DNA from: an uncultured Nitrospira sp.
GTDB taxonomy: Bacteria; Nitrospirota; Nitrospiria; Nitrospirales; Nitrospiraceae
Assembly: GCA_902500995.1 (NCBI GenBank)
Contig: CABVSR010000020.1
Span: forward strand, 1 to 64,000
Direction: 5' to 3'
DNA: 64,000 bases
This document shows positions 41,420 through 50,335 of the stretch, one piece after another. A program made the translations under genes and the position numbers. Under the pieces are notes generated by a model. That model was not told the origin of the DNA and ran no database searches. It saw only the letters and a list, made by a program, of their open reading frames with translations. How positions within the stretch are numbered: position 1 is the first letter of the stretch; every line of letters begins with the position of its first letter.

Positions 41420-44122
41420 ATGTTGACGCAACGACCTTCGGGCCTCTTAGCAGTCATGGTAGTGGCCACGCAGATTCTAGGGCCCTCCGTCCTGTGGGCC
41501 GCTGAGCTCGAGCGTGGCGCGCGTGTGGAGGCGGCTCAGCACGTTGTGGTGACAGGGGCAGCCGGCGGCGAGCTGCAGGCGCAAGGGCCGAATGCGGGGG
41601 AGAGTCCTCGCACGCTCCGCTTCCGTGATCGCGTGGCCTCGGGAGAGCGATTGTCGATCGGCCCCGACACGATCGCCGAAGTATTAGTCGGCCACCAGGC
41701 GCTCGTGACAGCGCAGGGGCCTTCCACATTTCGCATTACCCAACCGACCGATGGGCACCCTGTCATCTCCCTGGAGAAAGGAGAGTTGCTCGTTGCGGTG
41801 GCCTCGAGCGCCTCTGGCGACGAGCGCGACGTGACCCTCGAAACCCCCACGGCCCGACTCGTCACGGACGGGGGCTTGATCCGGGCCAGTACGGAAGGCG
41901 GATTCAAGCAGACGATGCCGCCACTGAGTCCGAGGCAGCTGCAGGTCGTGCTGGCGTCCTATACCATGACAGCCGAGCCACTCCTCGCCGCCGCACCCTC
42001 GACGACCGAATTCTTTCAAATCGTGGAAGGCCGCGGGACGGTCACGGCCGCGCAGGCAACAGACACCGCGGTCGCGTTGGAATCCGGCCAGGGCGTACAC
42101 ATCACAAACGGCGCCCTCGACACCCCGTTCGTGCCCCCCGCTTCAACCAACCGCGTGCCATCGGCTGCGGCGGTGGCGCAACATGCCAACACGCCGGCCC
42201 TCGGCGCGCAGCATCTGGCCGAACTGCAGATGCAACAGGCCGTGGCGCTGCAACAGGTGCTCTTAGGAGCCTCCGAGTCGACGAGTGATGAAGTACAGGG
42301 ACAGAATGCCTCGCGCAACGCAATCATCAGTACCTTGAATGCCAACCTGGGCAGCGGCACCAGTAGCAGCACCGATGCCTTGTTAGCGTCCCTGTTTGGC
42401 AGCGGCAATCCCTATGCGCAGGGTGCGCAAAATCCGCAGGATCGAGGAGGGGCGGCCTATGGTGGTGCTAATAATCAAGGATTTGAAACAACTCAAGGAG
42501 ATGCTCGTGTTTCTATAAGTGGAGGAAATGGCCTTCTTGTCTTTACTAAGAAAGATCCATTGACAGCTGTGTGGGTTGGACCACCGAACGAAAATTGCCT
42601 GGAGTTCTGCTCGCTCGCAGTTTTAAAGGATCCAAGTAGAGTTGCGTTAAAGTCACAGCCTTCAATTTCAAGCAATTTTACTGCCACTAAGGAGCTTCTA
42701 CTTGTCGGGGGAACTCCTAATGTGCGGCATGGCGGTGCCGCACCGACGGAAACATTGGTGGTCCGTGGAGCATCACCGGCTAGCGGCGCGACTGTTTTTT
42801 CAAACGTCGCTGCCACTCCGGTGCCCAAATCGGTTATTAGAGTTCCTCCTTTCACAGTTCCGCCTCGAGATGGCTTATTCATTGAGTCGGGCCCCTTTGG
42901 TCCGTTCGCAAACGATGCGGTCAATTTTGATGATTTCAGACCCCTCAAAAAGCCGTTGATCGCGCAAAATAGCACATTTGTAGTGGAAACGGCTTCTGTT
43001 GGAACCGTTAACGGAATTGAAGGAGGAACCCTATCGCAGTACTCCAACAGGGCCGACAGTCTTGTTCTCGCACACGAAACTCAAGAATTTTTTGATAGAA
43101 GCTTTGTGGACGGGGCCATCACGGCCACTGGCCCGAGTGTGGTGCTAAAAGGCGGCGTGACCTTGGATCATGGCACGGCCGTGACGATGGGGACGACGGC
43201 CGCCACCAACAACTACTTTGCCAACGCCGCCGCCCTCAACCCTGCCGATGCCAAATTCAGTGGCTCGCTGATCTCTGTCCTGACCGGCCCCAATGGACCC
43301 GTCTCGCTCACGATCAACGATCGCGCGCTCGCAGTGTTTGACGGCAGTTCGATCACCGGCGGAGGCGGCAACAAGGCCCTCTTGAGCGTGCTGGATAGCC
43401 GACTGATCGGCCCCGGCTCCGTCCCGTTGATCGATGTGGATGCCGCGGGAGGCGCACCGCCTTCGATACAAAATGTCACTTCCGCCTTCGTGGTTCGCTC
43501 GACCGTGCCGGTGGCCTCCCTCGATCAAGCCTTGCTCGTGGCCACGGCGCCCCTGCTCGCCCTGACCAATGGCACCATGACCACGACCAGCCATTTTGCC
43601 GATTTGGCCGGGAACAAGAATCAAGCGTTAAATCTGCAGGCGAATGCGTTAGTCGGACTCAACGCCGCGAGTTTGGCCATTCAGAGTGGGCACCTGCTCA
43701 ATCTCAATGCGGCCAGTGCGACGATCAGCGGCTACCTGTTCTCGTTGGCCAACGGCAGCACGTTGAGTATCAATAATGGCCTCCTCTTTAGTCTGACCAA
43801 TGGCTCCAATCTGAATCTCAATGCCAATGCGTTTGGGGTCTTCGGGGCCGGCACAAACATGCTGAATGTCACGAATGGCTTATGTGGCGCTGGGGCCGCC
43901 TGCGGGCAATTGGTCAACAGCGCGAATGCCCCCTTCAACGGGCCAAACGGCCCCATCAGGGTGGCAGGAACCAGCCAAAATCTTGTCCTACCCAATAACT
44001 TCAATGTTTTTGCCGCTCAGAACCCGGCCCTTCAGAAGGTGAACATTGGTGCAACGGACGCGCTCTTTAAAGTCGATACCACCTCAACCTTAACTATCAA
44101 TGGCACCCCGGTGAAAAAGTAG
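41420..44122 (+). CDS. Large secreted FecR-domain protein with repetitive C-terminus
   Basis: A 900-residue protein with a signal peptide (about 1-27) and an AAGGAG site before the ATG. Residues about 65-160 are a FecR-like beta domain (LRFRDRVASGERLSIG, ISLEKGELLVAV). A Gln/Ala-rich helix (about 260-290) and Gly/Ser linker follow. Residues about 600-890 are Asn/Leu/Gly-rich beta-helix-like repeats such as LNLQANALVGLNAASLAI and SINNGLLFSLTNGSNLNL. The part encoded by about 42470-43110 (residues 350-563) is clearly AT-richer than both flanks, suggesting replacement by recombination. Surface or periplasmic structural role inferred. Confidence 0.75.
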   Translation: MLTQRPSGLLAVMVVATQILGPSVLWAAELERGARVEAAQHVVVTGAAGGELQAQGPNAGESPRTLRFRDRVASGERLSIGPDTIAEVLVGHQALVTAQGPSTFRITQPTDGHPVISLEKGELLVAVASSASGDERDVTLETPTARLVTDGGLIRASTEGGFKQTMPPLSPRQLQVVLASYTMTAEPLLAAAPSTTEFFQIVEGRGTVTAAQATDTAVALESGQGVHITNGALDTPFVPPASTNRVPSAAAVAQHANTPALGAQHLAELQMQQAVALQQVLLGASESTSDEVQGQNASRNAIISTLNANLGSGTSSSTDALLASLFGSGNPYAQGAQNPQDRGGAAYGGANNQGFETTQGDARVSISGGNGLLVFTKKDPLTAVWVGPPNENCLEFCSLAVLKDPSRVALKSQPSISSNFTATKELLLVGGTPNVRHGGAAPTETLVVRGASPASGATVFSNVAATPVPKSVIRVPPFTVPPRDGLFIESGPFGPFANDAVNFDDFRPLKKPLIAQNSTFVVETASVGTVNGIEGGTLSQYSNRADSLVLAHETQEFFDRSFVDGAITATGPSVVLKGGVTLDHGTAVTMGTTAATNNYFANAAALNPADAKFSGSLISVLTGPNGPVSLTINDRALAVFDGSSITGGGGNKALLSVLDSRLIGPGSVPLIDVDAAGGAPPSIQNVTSAFVVRSTVPVASLDQALLVATAPLLALTNGTMTTTSHFADLAGNKNQALNLQANALVGLNAASLAIQSGHLLNLNAASATISGYLFSLANGSTLSINNGLLFSLTNGSNLNLNANAFGVFGAGTNMLNVTNGLCGAGAACGQLVNSANAPFNGPNGPIRVAGTSQNLVLPNNFNVFAAQNPALQKVNIGATDALFKVDTTSTLTINGTPVKK

Positions 44123-44124
44123 CT

Positions 44125-44595
44125 ATGCGAAAACCTTTGTGGCTTTGGCTTCTAGCAGGTATCGCGCTTCCGGTGGCAGTCGCGTTGGGGATAGACGCTC
44201 CGGCTGATCCGGTTATGGCACATCTGGAATATCTAGGATACCGCTGTGATTCCGTTGAACAGGGCATTAGGGCCCAGCACAGTTCGAAACTTCCTTTCGT
44301 CGTAACTTCCGAACGTGGGGGAATTTTGCTCCAGACAGGCTTTCCGGGGAAAGGTGACACCGTTGACACGTCTAGACGTTTCTCGGTGCTCAATATCGTG
44401 AACACCCGGATGCAAGTCGCGCGCGGATTCTGGACTGAAGAGGGAGACCTGTTTGTCAAAGCTTGGATGCCCGGACTGTATGACAAGCTACGCTTTGCGG
44501 CTTATATACAAGCCTGGGAAGATGATCTAAAAATCTTGCGAGAAGCTGGGCCAGCGCTGAGTGGATTTCTCCTAGAGAACTCCACTCAGCGCTAG
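44125..44595 (+). CDS. Small exported protein, YbjN-like, unknown function
   Basis: A 156-residue protein starting two bases after the FecR-type gene, so almost certainly co-translated. Residues 1-22 are a signal peptide. The remainder is alpha/beta with phrases such as LPFVVTSERGGILLQTGF, RRFSVLNIVNTRMQVARGFW and EEGDLFVKAWMPG, which recall the YbjN/type III chaperone-like fold, though I cannot confirm it. It may act as a periplasmic partner or chaperone for the large upstream protein. Confidence 0.6.
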   Translation: MRKPLWLWLLAGIALPVAVALGIDAPADPVMAHLEYLGYRCDSVEQGIRAQHSSKLPFVVTSERGGILLQTGFPGKGDTVDTSRRFSVLNIVNTRMQVARGFWTEEGDLFVKAWMPGLYDKLRFAAYIQAWEDDLKILREAGPALSGFLLENSTQR

Positions 44596-44600
44596 GAAAG

Positions 44601-45020
44601 TCAGTCGTGAGGGTGAAATTGGCCGAGCACAGCATGATGGAGCTCATGCCCACACACCTCGAAGTTCCATTTAGGGCAATAGAGCGTATTCGTCGCGAAG
44701 TTAAAGAACCCTCTGACCGTTTTTACCACGGGAACGCTGCTGTTCATTTGAGACGTGAATCGAATCGCCTGACGTTGAGCCACTTGTTCCCACTGGTCAC
44801 TGAGACTGTCTTCGTCCAGAAAAACTACAGTCAAGCTCTTGACCTCGTGTTTTTCCTCATAGCGGGTGGCGATAGACGAGCACCCGAAACTGAAAATGCA
44901 TAAGATAATGGCTATCAACCCGGCAACGATGGTTTGAAGACGAAGAATCGAAACAATCCCTGACTGGCCTTCCTGCAAAGACATTTTCATTACCAAAAAC
45001 CAGGCTTCCCTAACTAACAT
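44601..45020 (-). CDS. Small lipoprotein with HELHH motif
   Basis: A 139-residue lipoprotein: hydrophobic residues 29-46 end in FSFGCSS with Cys47 as the lipidation site. The C-terminus reads VCGHELHHAVLGQFHPHD; HELHH (125-129) fits the HExxH zinc-protease motif, with additional histidines at 135 and 138. The domain is very short for a peptidase, so it may only bind metal. The ATG at 45020 has AAGGG upstream; an ATG at 44990 is an alternative. It converges on the FecR/YbjN pair with five bases between. Confidence 0.6.
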   Translation of the reverse strand: MLVREAWFLVMKMSLQEGQSGIVSILRLQTIVAGLIAIILCIFSFGCSSIATRYEEKHEVKSLTVVFLDEDSLSDQWEQVAQRQAIRFTSQMNSSVPVVKTVRGFFNFATNTLYCPKWNFEVCGHELHHAVLGQFHPHD

Positions 45021-45272
45021 CGAATGCCCTTCGATTCTTCAGCACTTTCTATGCCCTCGATACAGTGGGAAATAACGTAAATGAACGGAATACATCTGCG
45101 CTATTCAGCATGATTTTTGGGTGTGTCTTCAAAACTTGACGGATCGTGGCTGTTCCATCGTTGTGCGTCCAGCGCAGAAATTGACAATGTTCCAACCGAA
45201 TCCTTGAAATGAATAGGAGTGCTGGTAACGGGCAGGCAGTCGCCAAGACAATGTCAGTCGAGTAAGCAAACC

Positions 45273-46924
45273 ATGGCCACACCCCACGAGTCTTTATCTC
45301 TTACGCCCGCAAGGACGGCGGAGAATTTGCCACCAGGCTGCGTAAACGTTTGGAGAGCGAGCACCCGGAAATCAGCCTCTGGCAGGACCGGTCAAGGATG
45401 GAAGGCGGGGTCGGATTGTGGAAGCAAATCACGGAAACATTGGAGAAGGTCCAATTTCTAGTCCTCATCATGACACCTGGGGCCATGCAATCGACGACAT
45501 CCCGCAAGGAATGGCGCTACGCACGCCAACTAGGACTCGGCGTTTATCCTGTGAAGGGCGTATCGGATGCAGAGCTTAACTGGACGAGTGTGCCTCATTG
45601 GATGAGCAAAGCCCATTTCTTTGACTTGGACCGCGAATGGGACAGCTTCATCAACCATTTGAAGAGTCCCTGCCAAGCGGCGCGGGTACCCTTCATGGCG
45701 CCTGATCCACAGGAGGGTTTGTCGAACGTCCGCTGTTGTTCGAACAGTTGATGAACCAGTTGTTGGACACGAGCCGCGAGAACCCCGTGACGATCACGAC
45801 GACCCTGCACGGAGCAGGCGGCTTAGGGAAAACCACGCTCGCCGTGGCCTTGTGTCATCACGATGACGTGATCACCGCCTTTGATGATGCATTCTGTGGG
45901 TCACCCTTGGGCAATAGCCACAGAGTCAGGCGGGGCTCACCAAACTACACGCTGCGCTAACGGGCGACATCCAGGGTTTGTCGATGAGGAGGATGCGGCC
46001 TTTCACCTCGCCCAGAAACTCGAAGACCAGAGTTGCCTCATCGTGATTGACGATGGTGACACTCTGCGCACTTACAGCCGTTCCTACGTGATGCGACCCA
46101 TTGCACGCCTGGCCCCAGAATTCAAGGTGGTTTTCGCAAGAGGTTGCGGTTATTGACCATTATGCCTGACGGCAACTGGATTTTAACGGCTTCCCTAAGC
46201 GGCAGCTCGCCAAAGTTGATTAATGTTGAAACCGGCTCTGTGAAGCAAACGTTTTCTGAACATATGGATCGCATCACCGCGCTCACGCTAACCAAGAATG
46301 GTTGCCGCGCAATCTCGGCATCTGACGACAACCTATAGTCCGGTGTGGAGGAACTGACCATCAATATCCGGCACCACTTGATCAGAGCATTGGCCGTTAC
46401 GCCAGATGATCGCTATCGCATTACGGCATCGGAAGGCCACGGCCTGAAGGTCTGGGACCTGCGGGAAGGAACAGAGGTATCCACGCTCAGGGGACATAAA
46501 GCCAGAGTAGATGGACTTGCAAGGAGCTCAGATGCGCGGTATGGATTTTCTGCCTCCACCGATCACTCATTGAAAGTCTGGTCCATTGAGCACAACCTCG
46601 CAGATTCGCGTCCCGAAAGCGGGGCTAGTAGAGCGCCGCTGATGGTCGATATTTGGGCCCTCGAGCATCAAATTATTGAACCACATACCCCTTGTGGGCC
46701 ATATCCATGAAGTCAAAGCAGTGGAGGTGACCGCGCATGGGTACTTCGCAATTTCAGCTTCTCTGGACTGCACGCTCAAAGTGTGAGAGCTGAACAGGGG
46801 CGAACTCGTGGCGACTTTTACCGGCGACAGACCCATGGTCGCTTGCGTAGCTGGAGAGCTGGACACTATTGTGGCGGGGGATCAATCAGGCACATTCATT
46901 TCTACGGCTCGAAACAAGGGGTGA
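45273..46924 (+). pseudogene. Broken TIR-NB-ARC-WD40 (STAND) gene
   Basis: Successive frames encode parts of one protein: a TIR domain (from 45290: VFISYARKDGGEFATRLRK ... FLVLIMTPGAMQS), an NB-ARC ATPase (from about 45721: GAGGLGKTTLAVALCH, then after another shift DEEDAAFHLAQKLEDQSCLI and VIDD), and degenerate WD40 repeats (LKVWDLREGTEVSTLRGHK, SASTDHSLKVW). At least four frameshifts, an early shift just after the ATG at 45273, a TAG at 46336-46338 and a TGA replacing a WD Trp near 46784 make it non-functional. Intact homologues are signalling or defence ATPases. DNA from 46925 to 47194 shows no gene. Confidence 0.8.
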
Positions 46925-47194
46925 GTAGTGTAGCCTGGGTAATGCACTTCACCTGCCCCTCTAACTCAATCGGAATGACTCTCGCATTTGCACCCCCTTG
47001 ATTGAAAGTCGAATGGCTTCGATGCTGGAACTTACGAAAACGATGCTCTTCTTTATTGGGAACAACGCTCACTAGAGGCTCGTTGAGAAACTGAGTCGGG
47101 TGCAGTAGCTTATGTACGCTAATCCTGATAGCAGGCGAGTTCTCCATACCGTCACTAATAGAATGCCGTTCTGAAAACGTTGCTCTTCACCTTG

Positions 47195-47992
47195 ATGAAC
47201 GCCATGCTTGCTGGTCTTGAGAGCTCAACTCCGCGATGGCGCGGTGCAGGGCTGAGTGATGTGGGCCTCCTCCGCTCGTCTAATCAGGATGCCTTCGTCG
47301 TAGACGATGACCTCGGCTTATGGGTGGTCGCCGACGGTATGGGAGGACATGCGGGAGGCAATATTGCGAGCAACCTGACCGTCAAGACTCTCATTGATCA
47401 CTTCCGACATGCTCAAGACAGCGAGGGATCCGCTCTCTTCAAACGGGACGATGTCGAGCCTTCAGTTCGATTGCACCAGGCCATTCAAGCAGCCGACGAA
47501 GCTGTGCGGCAAAGGGCCCTGGAAGAACCGGCATTGGACGGGATGGGGACCACCGTCGTTGCGGTGGTGGTCTCATCCTTGGCTCCATTACAACTCGTGA
47601 TTGGCCATGTCGGGGACAGCCGGGCTTATCTGTACCGTGATCGTGAACTTCGACTCCTCACTCGTGATCACTCACTCGTCGAGGATCTTTTTTCACGAGG
47701 CCAGATTTCACGAGAGCAAGTTTCCACTCATCCTCAGCGCCATATTCTCGTGCGTGCCTTGGGCATAGAGGGGCAGACAGAACCGGATATTTCCGATCAG
47801 GCGATTCAATCGGCGGATATCCTGCTGCTGTGTACCGACGGCATTACCAACATGTTGAGCGACCAGCAAATCATCGATCAGCTCACCCGCGCTGCTGATT
47901 CACCTGGTGAGGCTTGCAGGGGGCTCATCTCTGAAGCCAATGCGCGAGGAGGGAAGGACAATTCGACGGCGGTTGTCGTATGCTTTTCATGA
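47195..47992 (+). CDS. PP2C-type protein phosphatase (PppA-like)
   Basis: A 265-residue metal-dependent Ser/Thr phosphatase. Conserved blocks: RSSNQDAF (D32), VVADGMGGHAGG (D47), GMGTTVVAVV, GHVGDSRAYLYRD, LLLCTDGITNMLSD and GGKDNSTAVVV, so all metal-binding acids are present. I start at the ATG at 47195; a TTG at 47180 and an ATG at 47204 are alternatives and no strong ribosome-binding site is visible. Stand-alone phosphatases of this type reverse PpkA phosphorylation of FHA proteins in T6SS. Here it lies 11 kb from the tss operon and precedes a cyclase-FHA gene by 75 bp. Confidence 0.88.
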   Translation: MNAMLAGLESSTPRWRGAGLSDVGLLRSSNQDAFVVDDDLGLWVVADGMGGHAGGNIASNLTVKTLIDHFRHAQDSEGSALFKRDDVEPSVRLHQAIQAADEAVRQRALEEPALDGMGTTVVAVVVSSLAPLQLVIGHVGDSRAYLYRDRELRLLTRDHSLVEDLFSRGQISREQVSTHPQRHILVRALGIEGQTEPDISDQAIQSADILLLCTDGITNMLSDQQIIDQLTRAADSPGEACRGLISEANARGGKDNSTAVVVCFS

Positions 47993-48067
47993 AACAGCCA
48001 GACCACTTTCTGGCACCTGATCCCGCGAAATATTCTTGATTGGAGATGCCGGCGCATCCATCTATCC

Positions 48068-49045
48068 ATGTCATTTAATTTTGAATCCCTTAACCTCACG
48101 GAAATCATTCGCCTTCAAAACCAACTTTCGGCGTTGCTGGCCCGGCGGTTTAAAAAGACGCACGCACTGGCTTTCAGCGACGTGACCGGCTCGACCGCGT
48201 ATTTTGCTCGCTTTGGTAACGAAGCAGGTCGTGGACTGCAACAGCGACATGTCGATCTCATCGCTACGAGCCTGGAGGGGTCGTCGGGACGCATCGTGGA
48301 TACGGTCGGCGATGGGGTCTTTGTCTGCTTTCCCGACGTCGAAACGGCGCTTGAAATCCTGGGAAGGTTCCAGACGATACGCCTACAAGAAAATGATCAC
48401 TTTCCCCAAGAACATCACATGACAACCAGAATTGGCATCCATTGGGGCACCGTCTTGACGGATGGGGTCATCGTCACCGGCGATCCGGTCAACCTCTGCG
48501 CGAAGCTCGCCGCTACCGCGCAACCGAGCGAGATCCGCATCACAAAGCCGGCATTTCTCGAATTGACTCTCCAACGACGGCTTCGGTGCCGGCCCATCGG
48601 GCCAGTGAAACTTGCCGGGGTAAACGAGCCGATGGACATATTCGGTTTTTGCTGGGCTGATCCTGTCCGTTTTCCCGTGGCGGTGCTCATTGCGGAAACA
48701 GGAGAACAGCTGCCTCTCCCGCCGCAGCCGGTCATCACCTTCGGCCGATTACGCGAAATGAACGGCACTCGAGCGAATGATATTGTGCTGACCCACAAAG
48801 ATCCGTCTCGTGCGCAGCACATCAGTCGATGGCATTTTGAAATACGACGGACGCCGGAAGGACTGATCCTTCGCTCAGTATCGACTCAACCGACTGAGGT
48901 GAATGGAAAGACGATCTGTAAAGGAGAGGAAACGAGCATCTCGGCCGGGACTGTCGTTCGGCTGGCAGATGTCCTGACCCTGCGATTCATTGCAGACTCA
49001 TCAGACCAGGCATCTGAAGACAACGTCGTGACCACCGTTACTTAG
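48068..49045 (+). CDS. Class III nucleotide cyclase-FHA fusion
   Basis: A 325-residue soluble protein. The N-terminal class III cyclase domain has metal-binding D38 (FSDVTGST) and D82 (DTVGDG), and N142 in GDPVNLCAKL. Two substitutions stand out: the base-recognition Lys is D78, and the transition-state Arg is K146, so activity or specificity may be altered. The C-terminal FHA domain (about 226-310) has ITFGR, QHISRWHFE and TEVNGK. It probably couples phosphothreonine signals, perhaps set by the adjacent PP2C, to cyclic nucleotide output. No transmembrane segment. Confidence 0.85.
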   Translation: MSFNFESLNLTEIIRLQNQLSALLARRFKKTHALAFSDVTGSTAYFARFGNEAGRGLQQRHVDLIATSLEGSSGRIVDTVGDGVFVCFPDVETALEILGRFQTIRLQENDHFPQEHHMTTRIGIHWGTVLTDGVIVTGDPVNLCAKLAATAQPSEIRITKPAFLELTLQRRLRCRPIGPVKLAGVNEPMDIFGFCWADPVRFPVAVLIAETGEQLPLPPQPVITFGRLREMNGTRANDIVLTHKDPSRAQHISRWHFEIRRTPEGLILRSVSTQPTEVNGKTICKGEETSISAGTVVRLADVLTLRFIADSSDQASEDNVVTTVT

Positions 49046-49102
49046 AATTTCCAGGCAACGCTGTGAAAATTGTGCATTTCCCCCTACTGCACGGAAAAGG
49101 AT

Positions 49103-50044
49103 CTACTTCCGGCGTGGAGGTGGCGGCTTCTCTTTGCTATAGGTGTCGACGGCTTTACTCGTCGTAACCAACGGGACAGACCGATCCACCCCGGTTAACT
49201 TCGCCCCTCGACTCCCCTTCCTAATGTCGGACTCCAAACGTTGGAGGTAGTCCCGGCTCTCATCGCAGCCCTGTTTGGCATCACCACCGCTCTCCTCGAT
49301 CGGCACAGCGCTCAACATGGCTTTAATGGTTTCGGCGCCGAACGGGGGGGTAATGAGAATATGTTCCGGATCCGCATCGCCCCCGAACGAATAGGTCTGC
49401 CCACCACGAATCAGCGCCTGGCCGCGATATACATTCGGCACCAAGTGCAGGACACAGCCATCAGCCATGAAATAGTCGAGTTTGAGATAGGCATCGCGTT
49501 CAGCCTGCACAAACACGACCAAGCGATCGCCTTCAATGTAATGGCCATCAGCCTTATCGACCCATACCCTCAGTCCAAAACCTTGTGATTGCGGCAACAA
49601 AGGCGTTTGCGCCGCTTGCGCCACGTGTTTGGCGTTCGCTCGTTGTTTGATTAAATCTTCGAATGACACCGGACTCAGTTTCGCGGTCACCGTCAGACAA
49701 ATTTCCTGTCCCTTCTTTTCCTCATTTTCCACTCGGATCTGTTCCAGCATTCCGGCGCTCATCGTTTGAATCAGATCGTCTTCCAGCTGGAACTTCCTCA
49801 CGGTGGAGGTAGATTCAACAAACACACGGTGACTACGAACGGCTTGCTCCTGTGCAATGACCATTGCGGCTCTTTTTGCTTGAGCCGGCGTTTCATTGTC
49901 GCCATAGGAATAACAGCCAGTGCCGCGCACAGTTTCCAGTTCACGGGTCGTTTGTGTGTCTGCGATGACGTTCTGAGGGGTGGAGAGAGACAGTGTCGCG
50001 CAGAGCGTAAGCGGGATAAAGAACCGTGGCTGTAGCAGTTTCAT
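49103..50044 (-). CDS. Exported DUF4384-domain protein
   Basis: A 313-residue protein with a signal peptide (about 1-29). Residues 35-135 contain a LPP20/curli-like N-terminal region (ELETVRGTGCYSYGDN, AKRAAMVIAQEQAVRS). Residues about 150-245 are a DUF4384 domain (LRVWVDKADGHYIEGDRLVVFVQAERDAYLKLDYF, LVPN). The tail is Pro-rich. DUF4384 domains are frequent beside CHAT proteases and caspase-like proteins, as is the case here, with the second CHAT gene divergently transcribed. Likely periplasmic. Confidence 0.8.
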   Translation of the reverse strand: MKLLQPRFFIPLTLCATLSLSTPQNVIADTQTTRELETVRGTGCYSYGDNETPAQAKRAAMVIAQEQAVRSHRVFVESTSTVRKFQLEDDLIQTMSAGMLEQIRVENEEKKGQEICLTVTAKLSPVSFEDLIKQRANAKHVAQAAQTPLLPQSQGFGLRVWVDKADGHYIEGDRLVVFVQAERDAYLKLDYFMADGCVLHLVPNVYRGQALIRGGQTYSFGGDADPEHILITPPFGAETIKAMLSAVPIEESGGDAKQGCDESRDYLQRLESDIRKGSRGAKLTGVDRSVPLVTTSKAVDTYSKEKPPPPRRK

Positions 50045-50112
50045 CTGACACCCCTTGTCCTATCAATCGGCAAAGCGGGCAGTTGTGCTCACGCCGCCGA
50101 TAGAGACAAGAA

Positions 50113-50141
50113 AATATAACCATTCCTCCCCTTGTTGTCGA
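50113..50141 (-). promoter_or_regulatory. Promoter of the DUF4384 gene
   Basis: On the minus strand TCGACA (50141-50136) and TATATT (50118-50113) are separated by 17 bp, each one base from consensus. Transcription would start near 50106, about 60 bases before the ATG at 50044. Confidence 0.5.
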
Positions 50142-50206
50142 GGAGTACTCCCCCAGAAATGCACGCATAGAGGGCAGAGTTTTCTCTCATCCTCCGGCAA
50201 CGTCCA

Positions 50207-50235
50207 TTGCAGCAATCTTGTCTTCCCGATACAAT
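50207..50235 (+). promoter_or_regulatory. Promoter of the second CHAT gene
   Basis: TTGCAG (50207-50212), a 17-bp spacer and TACAAT (50230-50235) precede the ATG at 50336 by about 100 bp. The -10 is one base from consensus, the -35 is weak. It faces away from the DUF4384 promoter in the same 290-bp divergent region. Confidence 0.35.
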
Positions 50236-50335
50236 TCAGCCGAACAATCAAACGCGATTCTTCACACGGCATCTTGCCATAGGAAGCAGGGACACATGAT
50301 GCCGTCGATCAGCCAGGAAAGAAGAAGGTTGCGTC

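Noticed and set aside
45049-45282. 77-codon minus-strand frame upstream of the STAND pseudogene
   Set aside because: No ribosome-binding site or known domain, and it overlaps the start of the pseudogene.
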